Source of the DNA: Aspidapion aeneum | Lineage: Eukaryota; Arthropoda; Insecta; Coleoptera; Brentidae | DNA: 64,000 nucleotides | Direction of reading: 5' to 3' | Assembly: GCA_963576565.1 (NCBI GenBank) | Contig: OY755040.1 | Location: forward strand, 88,093,002 to 88,157,001 | Part shown: positions 54,629-64,000 of the stretch, piece by piece | Layout: each line of letters opens with the position of its first letter | Numbering within the stretch: position 1 is the first letter of the stretch | Translations under genes and position numbers: made by a program | Notes under the pieces: model-generated | Database searches by the model: none | Told to the model about the DNA's origin: nothing | The model's input: the letters and a program-made list of their open reading frames with translations, nothing else

Positions 54629-56414
54629 TAAGTTGGATTTTTTTATAAAATTACCGGTATTTCAAAAATATCGCTAGCGGAATCATAAATATAAGTTAAT
54701 AAGTATTATTTTTCTATTACGGTAATTATAAATTTTTGTTTTTTCTAACTAGAGAATGTTAAATTACATAAAATAAAATCAAGTAATCAATGTCGATCGA
54801 TTAAGCTGACGAGGCATTATTTGCCTATAAAAACCGATCGACAAATTGCAATAATGAACCATTACACGGTTCCGCTTTTGGTTTTCACCCTGAATAAGGG
54901 GTCCACCACTATACCTAAGGCCTGAACCTGAAGAAGGTGCTTGCCTAGGAGTTTCTGCCTGAAAAAGGAGATCCTTCCGAAGGGGAAATCCAGCTCGAAA
55001 GAGAGGGATATTCCCATTAGGTTTCCACGAAGTTGACTGTCTGATCGTTCACCGCTCACGTAAATCTACATTTAAAAAGGCACTACCCAAGTAACATTTC
55101 TTTATTTATAGCAGAAGCTATGTAACGTGTCATTTTTACGTTTAAGACAACGTTACATATTTGTTTATTTAGGTAAATAATCAAGGCTCTTTGATTCGTC
55201 TTTCTGTACACAAAGTAAGGGTATTTTATAGAGCTAGGTTTGGAGGTTATATAGTGTCTAGGAAGTTACCTTAAAAGGAGGCATTCCATCGAATTACTGT
55301 GGACACTACGCACATCGCATTATCTGGACATCGTAATTGGAATTTAAGATCACAGGCTTCGGGAAAATCACAGAAAACTTTTGATTGTTTTGTTTATTTC
55401 TGTAGTTTCGTCGTTTACTTGACGCTCATAAAGTTAAACAGCTGTTATGCTGGGGAATGGCGGCGTTGTCACATCACAAATGGTTTCAGTAACAGGAAGG
55501 AAACATTTAGATGAACATTTCATTCCCTTACGTTTATTTTCGAGGATATTGGGACAATCCGAACCTCATATCCTTCACGGATTAACTAGTTTTGATAGTA
55601 CGAAAACATATTTGGGTTGACCAGTAACAACCGAGGCCCCGCCCCTTTGATATCTTTATTAATTTGATGAGGAGAAGATAAAATAAATACGAGTTATGCA
55701 CTTTTGTAAATGGGAGATAAACGAGGGATAAAAACCAAGACTAAAAGAATAAACGAAATCGTGTAACTTAACATCTGAACACTCTTGTGTCTGTAAGCAG
55801 TAGTTAAGTGTGTATTTTTGGGTTCAGTTTCAGAGACAACTTTGTTACTGTAGAAATGTTTTACAAAAATGGCGTTAAACCATATGAATATTAGAGAAAA
55901 CATTTATAAAGAGCGAAGGAAACTTTTGACTAAGACTGTAACTGGAGTGCAACTAAATTCTGCGCTCAGTATAACTTTACTCATATGGGAATTGGTTGAG
56001 TGTTCGAATATTCCTGGGTTTGATGCATGCCCTGGTCTTCAGTAATTGATTTTACAGTTGATGGTTTCAATGCTGAGCTTCTTACAGTCCGGTAGGCAAA
56101 TGTTCGGACTATGTATGGAGGGTGTCTCGACGTCCTTGTTATAAAAATTTCAACCGTGGAAATAGATCCGACAACACCTCAATGCACGTTTTACATACTT
56201 TCAATGTCCCCTTGGTCGGTGCTGGCCCCTACATACCGGTATGGAACTATTGCTGTATTTCCTCATTGGTTAGTTTGAAAACCGCGGGTCTTTTCTTCCA
56301 GTCTCGTGTTACTGTCCCCACTCCCCACCACATTTGAAAAACGGTTTCCGGCCACTTCATTTTTTGTGTTCTGCCTGGTCTGTTGCTAACGAATTTTGGC
56401 TGGGTCGACAACAG
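54629..56414. other. Non-coding DNA, unassigned
   Basis: No convincing gene. An imperfect inverted repeat around 54789-54841 (GTCGATCG...CGATCGAC) is present. 54885-55030 has several CCTGAA-type short repeats. A T-rich tract ending in CTTCCAG near 56302 resembles a 3' splice site. Confidence 0.4.
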
Positions 56415-56779
56415 TTTCTGGGATCGCCTTTGTTTTTGGTTTTTAGCACTGCAGCGAATTGCAGGAGATATCCCAGAAACTGTAGAAGTGAGTCCGTCGT
56501 GTTTAGGCGAAATCTAAAGTGACGCTCATACCCTTTTGAGGGGATTTTAAGTCGGCCTACGTCATTTGTACGGGGAAGAGCATTGGTAAGTTCGATTTTA
56601 TTTTTTTATTATTTGAGGACTCTTCAAGATAATATTTGCCTCCCAAATTGTAATTATTTTTCGTGTGAAATGTACTTTTTTTCTGACAAAAGACGTGGGG
56701 AATTTTTGGCGTTTTTATATTTTTCTTTTAACCACGTGTTGGATAAAAACTATATATTGTTTTTCTCCTTTGTCTACAG
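56415..56779 (+). repeat. Splice-acceptor-ended module, copy 1
   Basis: 365 bp, nearly identical to 57036-57409. It begins TTTCTGGGAT, whose reverse complement (ATCCCAGAAA) lies about 50 bp in. It contains a GGTAAGTTCG donor near 56585 and ends in a strong acceptor (TTTTCTCCTTTGTCTACAG). A GC-rich 74-nt block (56780-56853) follows, ending in AAAG/GTACGT, so it looks like an internal exon. Confidence 0.75.
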
Positions 56780-56853
56780 CCCTGTCCATTCCATCGACAG
56801 CGGTGCTGGACGCTGGTGGGAAGCCGGACGAGCCAGTTGTAACCCTGGGAAAG
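56780..56853 (+). other. Exon-like 74-nt GC-rich block
   Basis: It is bounded by a CTACAG acceptor and a GTACGT donor and open in two frames (e.g. LSIPSTAVLDAGGKPDEPVV). I do not recognise the product. It could be an exon of an unseen gene or part of a transposon leader. Confidence 0.3.
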
Positions 56854-57023
56854 GTACGTAGGGTTATTTTAGTTCATCTGTTTAAATCTGCTGTATTTTA
56901 TTGAGTCGACATGGGGTTCTCCAGGAAACTGAAACATTTCATTTTCCACAGGGTTTTACGCTCGGGCAAGAATCCCACAACCTTTAAGACCAAAGTGCTG
57001 GCCTAACATCATGTGCTAAGCGG

Positions 57024-57420
57024 GCACGAGGGAAGTTTCTGGGATCGCCTTTGTTTTTGGTTTTTGGCACTGCAGCGAATTGCAGGAGATATCCCAGAAA
57101 CTGTAGAAGTGAGTCCGTCGTGTTTAGGCGAAATCTAAAGTGACGCTCATACCCTTTTGAGGGGATTTTAAGTCGGCCTACGCCATTTGTACGGGGAAGA
57201 GCATTGGTAAGTTCGATTTTATTTTTTTTATTTTTTTATTATTTGAGGACTCTTCAAGATAATATTTGCCTCCCAAATTGTAATTATTTTTCGTGTGAAA
57301 TGTACTTTTTTTCTGACAAAAGACGTGGGGAATTTTTGGCGTTTTTATATTTTTCTTTTAACCACGTGTTGGATAAAAACTATATATTGTTTTTCTCCTT
57401 TGTCTACAGCACGAGGGAAG
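57024..57420 (+). mobile_element. Splice-acceptor-ended module, copy 2, as an insertion with a 12-bp target duplication
   Basis: GCACGAGGGAAG occurs at 57024-57035 and 57409-57420, flanking the module (57036-57408/9). The insertion ends exactly at the acceptor AG, so sequence downstream would be spliced as an exon. It differs from copy 1 mainly by about 9 extra T-rich bases near 57225. No poly(A), no ORF. Confidence 0.7.
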
Positions 57421-58087
57421 GCGCGAGCAGAGCAGGAGACCCGGGAGCAGTGGTGAGACTGGACAACAGAATTCCAGGTTTACAAAATAAAACACACATA
57501 AAATCATCAAGGACCAAGGTAGGAGCAAGCTTCAGATACAGTATTTCACATAAATCTTCAATATAATTTAGACATAATCTTTTCATATAAATTTTTAATA
57601 TAATTTAGACGTAATCTTTTTATATATAATTTTTCACAGTATAATTCCAACATTGCTTGTAAACGCAAGATAACGGTATGACGTCATAACCACAATTTTG
57701 CGGTGTATTTACTAAATTGACTTGTTTTCCTTCATTTCACTTATTTAAGACAATTTCTCCTGTGAAATTCGGAGTGCCTTGCTATTTTGGCCCTAACTTA
57801 TTTGGTATTTTTTTCTCAGATCTAATTATACAAGATGAACTAAATCTTTGTGTTATTTGTACAACCCAATGACCAACTTTGCAGAGACAAAAGAGAGATG
57901 AGGTTATATTTTTTTTTTCAGCAGTTTCTTTACACTGTTTTACCTCATGTGGTGGATCTCGGACTGGGTTGCTGTCTGTCTCATTCTACCCAACGTAGAA
58001 TGATGACAGCAGATATTTGGTCCAGATCTCCCCTATGATGGAACGATTTTGGAAGTGTATTTTTTTTTAACAATCATTTATATAACC
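57421..58087. other. Non-coding, some splice-site-like motifs
   Basis: A GC-rich block (57421-57452) is followed by GTGAGAC. T-rich sequence ending CAGCAG is near 57920. Nothing firmly assignable. Confidence 0.35.
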
Positions 58088-58591
58088 GAGTCTCACACTA
58101 CTGACTCAGATGTAGGTACACTATGGCCTGTTAAAGGAGTCCATCTACCTGTAAAGTGCTTCTAGTTTTGTCATCTTAATTTCAATCTTTTAGAGTTTTA
58201 TTCTGTTTATTTTTTTTTGGTTTTTTAATTACACAAATATTCTGGAAGCCTTGGAAGTAAGTAGAATTTCATTGTTTAGCTACAACGTTTGGGTTGAACT
58301 GTATTTTATTTAAGATCTTCTTTGTAAAACATTGGTATTAAATAATGTGGCGCACTTAAAATTTTCTTATTTCTGAACCCCCCTTCTCCACTGTATAAAA
58401 GTTACCGGGCATATCAATGTTTTACCTAGCTGGAAAATACAGTTCTGCTTCCAGATATTTGTTTAATTATTCAGTGGTTTTGTTGTGTCACAAGCTGGCA
58501 AATTGGTATTATTCTAATTACAGTGTCACAAAATGGCAGCAACGTCTTTAAGCTGCCACAAATGGCACACAACGCATTTTAATAGGCCACA
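58088..58591 (+). repeat. 5' LTR of a Gypsy-type element
   Basis: It matches the solo LTR at 28670-29183. It ends GGCCACA, with a TATAAAAG box near 58394. It is followed after 3 bases by a primer binding site. Confidence 0.8.
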
Positions 58592-58594
58592 AAT

Positions 58595-58608
58595 TGGCGC
58601 CCTACGTG
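58595..58608 (+). other. Primer binding site, tRNA-Lys type
   Basis: TGGCGCCCTACGTG begins 3 bp after the LTR end. It matches the complement of the 3' end of animal tRNA-Lys (TGGCGCCCAACGTG) at 13 of 14 positions, the primer used by many Gypsy elements. Confidence 0.78.
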
Positions 58609-61600
58609 TGTTTTTGGCTAGTTTTTTAACATCTGATGTATTTTTTTTTGGTTTTTTTTGAATTTGGAAAAAAAAAAGACAAAATTATTTTAAAATTTTT
58701 TTTTGAGAAAATTTTTTTGTGGTACAGCCAAAGCCAGGTTAAAGGCTTTCAGTGGCTGTCGGTGTTTTTTGATACCCAATCAATTTTTTTTAATGAAAAG
58801 ATCATTGGTTTTCGGAAATAACACTTTTTAAATATTTTTTTTTGGTAATATTTGAGCGTTGATTTGGAACTCGTTTTGTTGTTTTAGTAAATCTCATAGT
58901 TTTTTGTTGGCTTATCTTCACAAGTTTTTTCTTGGAAAATAAAATATTCATTTTTATTTATTAAGGAAGAATAAGTGGATAAAAAAACATGGGAGTTTTT
59001 ATTGAACGGAGTCCAACTCATGTCTTAATTCTTTGAAGTTTTTTTGTATGAAAAACATGTTTTAATTTTTTTTTAAGAAAAATCAATACAACAATGTAAA
59101 TTTACTTCAATTTTTTTTTTCGTTGATTTATAGGTGGATGGACCTCCAGACATGGTCTTTTTATATTTTAAATATATGACATAGGTAGTGTGTTTTTTTC
59201 TAACAATTTTTTTCTGCAGGTTCATTTATTTATATTTTATTATTTCCTGCTTGTGATAAGATAGAAATTAATTAATATTAAACAGATAATTTTTTTGGTC
59301 AGTCAATTTATTTAGGTCAACAAGTTTTTTTTGATTTTAATTTTTTGTGGGATATCACCAGTTGGAAATTGGAATATTTTTACAGGGTTTCACACAAATT
59401 TTTCTTGGCTGAGTTGTTTTAAAGTAAATATAGCTTAACAGATGGTAGCTTTGTTTAGTTGAAAGTATTAATTAGTAATGAAAGAAAAGGAAAATGAGTT
59501 TATTTTGCTTTGTCATTTTCTTTTCTTGTTTTTTTTGGAGGTAACTGTTGATGGCATTTAAGACCTTACGTCACTCAGTTACATCGGGTCAGAGGAGGGT
59601 ACTACTACTACTACTACTACTACTTATAGTTAGCTCGGAAGTTTAGGGAACACAAGGCTAAAACTCCTAGAGCAACATATTGGCTGAAGATCAACGCCAG
59701 AGGTCCAGTTAACATTTTTTTTTGGGGTATTTTTTTTTGGAGCAGTTTTTTAGGTCTTTGGTTGCCAGTTTAGTTGTCTAGTTGTGTTTTTGTGACTGGT
59801 CAAATTTTTTTGGTAGAAAATACAGCGTTGGGCTTTGGAGTGCATTTTTTTTAAAAATGACCTACGGGTATTTCTATCAATTAAAGCTTTCTGGTTCACA
59901 ATTATTTTTTTCTGTATTTTTTTTCTGCGTTCAGGTCATAGCTTGGTCATGGCCATTGGAGAGCAAACATTTATGTTTGAGCCTTGAGAAGTTTTGTCTG
60001 CTCCGGATTGAATACAGGGAAAATGAATTTGAAGCCCAACTAGATATAATACCACAAAAGAAATGTTTAGCTGAGACAGATAGATATAAGTTTTTTGATT
60101 TTTTTTAGTTCATTTGTAGAGTTCAGTAAATTTTTTAAGTAATGTCATTGTGAGGCCGTGAAATTGGTCGGTGAATTTAAGAGAGACTTTCAACTAAATA
60201 TAAATGCTAGGCGGGGGTAATTGGTAAAAATATTTCAAAATTTTACTACTTTTTAAATAATTTAATTTTTCTTAAAAAGATTATTTTTTCTCGGTAAACA
60301 TAACTTCTCGAATTCTTGTTTTGGTCAAAACGGTTTGTATAGTGGTCGTAGTTTTAAAGGGTGACCAGACAGGTTATATTTTTTTGGGGGGACCAAACAG
60401 GAATTTCTTGAGTTACAAAAGGTGAATTTTTTTTCGTCTTAGTTGATTAGGCAGGAATAAATAAATCTTTTTACTTCCGATTCATAATTTTAAATAACAA
60501 GATTTATTGGTTAAGTGTTTGGGTCTTATATAATGAAAAACGTTTTGTTTTTGAGGATACTGGTATGATATGAAATTATTTTAATTTCATGCCAAATGTT
60601 GATTGACGGCAGATATGCTAGTCTTTAGTTTTTTCGTTAGTTTGCATTTCAGGACAGTGGCGTGTACTTAAGGGGGCCTGTCATCTGCGCCCATTGTAAA
60701 GCAACTTCCAACTTACTTGCTTAGCTTTTTCATTTAATCTTCGTGTTGTTGCTTCTGAAATTAAAGCGTTATGTTGGATAACGATGGATGGTGTTAGACT
60801 GAGAAAGTACCTAGGTATTTAGGGATGAAAACTTGGAAGTTGTGGACAATTGGGAAATAATTTTTTTTTATTTCATTTTTTTTAATTTTAAAATAAGTTC
60901 ATACTGGTGACCTCAAATAATGAAGCAAATTTTTAAATTACAATACACTGTTGTGGAATAAATGGGAAAGTGTTCAGGTTAAACAATAAATTTAAGATCA
61001 TTGATTTCTAAAAAAAAAAAAGATTTCAACCTAAGAATAAATTTAAAAGCGATAGGTTTTCTTTGATGCGACTAAACAATGATGAGGGCATATATTTTTT
61101 TGTTATGCATAATATGATAGTAGTACCTTTTGCATTGCAATAATTAGGGGTTTTCCTCCCGCGAGCTGGGTGGAAATGGAAGAAATGTTTGGTTCGGAGT
61201 GTAGAAATCGAGGAACGAGGACTTCCTGCTAATCTTTTTAGGATTTCGCAACTTCGGTTTTCGCTAAATTAAAATACATCCAAATTTGGCCTACAGGCTG
61301 AATCTCACATCTTCCAGGACCTTGCAGATTCGCGGAGAAAGACAAATTTTGTGATCTATTTAATTATGATAGGAATTAAAATAGTAACATGCACATGAGG
61401 GGACTAGATATATTTAGGTTGGAAAGTATTAAGAACACTGATCTGAACAATTTTCCATAATAGTGTCCTATTTTCACAGGGTGCTTCAAAATATCTTCAC
61501 CCTTTCTTTGAAATAAGATATTGTTTCGCCTGTGGGCGTTTAACCGTTTGAAAAATATATAGGGTCCAGATGGGATTGGAATGGAAATCACAAGTTTTTG

Positions 61601-63932
61601 GGTTTTATTGACATTATACTTAGGGAATAGGGGAAATGTCTAATAAAAAGTTTTTGGTTTTAGGCCGAGTTTTGTTGAGATAACAAAAATTTAATTGGGG
61701 CCGGGAGTTTTATTATGCTCTTTTAAAATTAATGTAATAGTTTTGGCTTCTTGATTTTTGTTTTCTGGGTTTTACGCAGGATTATTTCCAACTGTTTCAT
61801 TTCAAAATGTCATTTGTAAGTGATAGGATCTCATTAGCCCTTGGACATTTGGTAATTTTGCTTTGACTAATAGTTGCGGAAAGGGTCCAACTTAATTTTA
61901 TATCTCGTGAACACCAGGAATAAGGATCTGAGAATGCATTAAGCAGTAATTTTTTTTTTGATTAGAGGTTGTGTGTAAAAACACTTGAGTAGGCAGATTT
62001 AGTTTAGCAACGTTCTTATGGGTGAACCTTGAAATTGTTTTCATATTTGTTTTTTGAAAGGGCACACAAGATGATTCTTTACGGGGTTGAGTGCAAAGTT
62101 TAAAACTTAGGTCCACATCATTATAGTGGTACAGTAAATGAGTACTCACGTTGTTTGTTTCTTTAGTAATAATTTTAAACAAATATACTAACATCGTTTG
62201 TTTTTTTTGGAACATGAATATTTTTTCACTTTTCCTAAACTGATTGGTTTTTAATTACGATTTTTTCTTAAGTAAATTTAATTTTCAACATTTTCTTTTG
62301 TATAGTAAATTAATTTTTCTAGCTCATTTACTTTTCACATTGTCACAGTTTTGGGAGAGGAAAGGGAATTGACAACTGTTTTTTTAAAGGAAAAGAACAA
62401 AAACTGTTGCATGACAACTCGAATAAGATTTTTCTGGTGTTGATCTTATTTATTTTTTTTTAAGGTTCACTAATAGGAGCTGCAACCCCACTTAAACATT
62501 TTTAATTTTTTTTTGAAAATATTTTTTTTAAATATTTTTTTTAAATTTTTTTTTAAGAAGGGAAACATGATTTTCTTGTTGCAAATTTTTTTTGGTGCAT
62601 GGTAGTACCTTGTCCCTACAATGGTTCTACCAGTTTATTTAAATATTTTTTTTTGCTGAATTAAAATATAATTTTATTTCGAACCCTCACGTTTTAACAA
62701 CCTATCATCATTTGTTTAAAGAAAATTTTTCTTCTCCCTACTCCAAACCAGGGTAGAGTAATATTTTGAAAATTTTAGTGAGCCACTAATTAATTTTTTT
62801 TATTATTGGGCTATGTGGTCGACACCAAAAATTTTTTTTTAAAATTTTTTTTTGGGCACCTTTCGGTACGATCCTAGGGTCTTCTTGACCATGGTTTGCA
62901 TCAATTTAGTTTAAAATTTTGGGAATTTCATTTTAACGATTATTAGAGAGTTGCAGTCCTACCAAGACGTTATTTGTATAAAATTTTTTATTACCATCGG
63001 TAATTTTTTTTTAAATTTTCTTTAAATTTTTTTTTAATTACACACAACATCCTTACTAGTCTAATTCGACGCAATTTCAGCGAGCGGTTTTTTTTTTTAA
63101 TTGAGCATATTTTACGATTTCTATAACATGAACATCTGTTCCGATGTTTATTGCGTTCTCTTATATATTAAGGGATGATTTTGCCTTAAGCAATGCAAGT
63201 TTCGTGTAGACTCAGAATAGGTAAGCAGGTTAAAGTAGGTTTTGATTTATTATTTTTAGAAAAATCATTGTATACGGCGATTTGGGTTTTTTTTTGGAGT
63301 TTATTTGTGGAGCCGTTCTGCAATAGCAGGAGTATACCCTAGCGTTAACTGTGTACAACAGCTTTGGGATTTTTTTTTGTTATAGGTAGTCTGTTGTACG
63401 TTCCATTTAGGGATAAATTTACCTATTCGGTTGCTGAGGTAAACAAACATCACTTAACTTTAATTTTAATCCAGTTCAGCTAGGATAAGCGCAATTATTT
63501 TTTTTTTTTTGGTTTTACTCACGCAGGAGTGAAACATAAGACCTAAACACTGCCAAAACTCTTGTCTCTCTCTTATTTTTTTAACTTTTTTTTTATGGCT
63601 ACTTGTTAATTCTAATTTAGGATTTAAGTAGTTATTTCTCTCTGCAAGGTTGGACGTCACAGTTGGTTGTACAAATACTTAACATAAATTATGATTACAT
63701 TTTTAAATGCAAATAAATTTTATTTTCTTACTGCTCCGGTGTTTTTCGGTTTTGTTCGCGTCTGCCCGTATTTAAGTTTTATATTTTCTACATTTGTGAG
63801 AAAATTTATAGTGATTTTCACTAGTGAATTTAAAGTGAATTTTGTGTTTGTTATTACGTGGTTTAGTTTTATAATTGGGAGGTATAATTAACAGTTTTAA
63901 TTAAAGTTTAAAGTTTGAATATAAAAGGCACC
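58609..63932 (+). other. T-rich leader of about 5.3 kb
   Basis: It has many runs of seven to ten T on the plus strand and far fewer A runs, and no long ORF. An (ACT)n tract lies at about 59599-59624. It lies between a primer site and a possible gag ATG. Splice-acceptor-like sites (e.g. TTTTTTTCTGCAG ending near 59219) are present. It could be leader RNA, an intron, or LTR-proximal sequence plus unrelated DNA. Confidence 0.5.
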
Positions 63933-64000
63933 ATGGCTATTTCTTTGAGTCGGTTGTCTGACATAAGGTACTTAGTCAAGGACGAATTAATCTATGAATT
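63933..64000 (+). CDS. Possible start of a Gypsy-type Gag, cut by the window end
   Basis: An ATG in a strong start context (GCACCATGG) opens a frame reading MAISLSRLSDIRYLVKDELI then YE, to the last base. The K-D-E-L-I-Y-E phrase resembles the opening of insect Gypsy-type Gags with a SAP-like N-terminus, and the position downstream of an LTR and primer site fits. With only 22 codons visible this is tentative. Confidence 0.42.
   Translation, partial: MAISLSRLSDIRYLVKDELIYE

Noticed and set aside
56583..57566. ORFs of 92 and 120 codons sharing a long N-terminal half
   Set aside because: The shared half is the repeated, intron-like module (GTAAGT to CTACAG), so the similarity is repeat copying, not paralogous proteins.
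59782..60108. 108-codon ORF in the T-rich leader
   Set aside because: Composition is Phe-rich from T runs; no recognised domain.

Overview
This 64 kb window is a transposable-element graveyard from an animal genome, almost certainly an arthropod and probably an insect. The evidence is AT-rich DNA, several BEL/Pao LTR retrotransposons, a Jockey-like and an RTE-like non-LTR element, Ty3/Gypsy pieces, foldback and MITE-like elements and satellites. I see no convincing host protein gene, tRNA, rRNA or bacterial-type feature. The species cannot be named from the sequence.

Layout. (1) 1-1909: minus-strand BEL/Pao pol fragment, one reading frame with three TAA stops, cut by the window edge. (2) 2906-16480: a decayed minus-strand Pao element with 238-bp LTR-like ends at 2906-3142 and 16243-16480. 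Its gag is split by a DNA-transposon-like insertion (5877-14385), which is itself split by a plus-strand BEL element (6216-13813; 5-bp target duplication AAGTT). That BEL carries a further 1.3-kb foldback insertion inside its RNase H. (3) 16.5-24.8 kb: non-coding, with perfect palindromes, an array of about ten 142-bp satellite monomers, a MITE-like element and a 900-bp foldback. (4) 24829-27589: Jockey-like element, minus strand. (5) 27.76-28.67 kb: hairpin satellite, followed by a solo LTR (28670-29183) that matches the LTR at 58088-58591. (6) 29.7-46.0 kb: fragments of another BEL/Pao family, an RTE-like insertion and a MITE whose empty sites both lie inside the window, a Gypsy gag preceded by tandem repeats carrying perfect heat-shock-element motifs, and a near-identical duplication of B-A-B-X-A order. 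(7) 47490-54623: a complete, very young BEL/Pao element. It has identical 483-bp LTRs, target duplication CTTGG and a 1717-aa ORF, with one apparent 2-base gain putting the C-terminal domain out of frame. (8) 56.4-57.4 kb: two copies of a module ending in a strong 3' splice site, one with a 12-bp target duplication. (9) 58088-64000: the start of a Gypsy-type element, comprising LTR, tRNA-Lys-type primer site, an unusually long T-rich leader of about 5.3 kb and a possible gag start at 63933.

The coding regions are retroelement Gag-Pol parts (Gag zinc knuckles, aspartic protease, reverse transcriptase, RNase H, integrase, DUF5641) or non-LTR endonuclease/reverse transcriptase. Only the 47.5-54.6 kb element looks recently active. 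The signals most worth following are the heat-shock-like array in front of a Gypsy gag, the family of hairpin-ended insertions with 12-14 bp target duplications, the giant T-rich leader, and the nested and duplicated architecture, which gives relative insertion ages.
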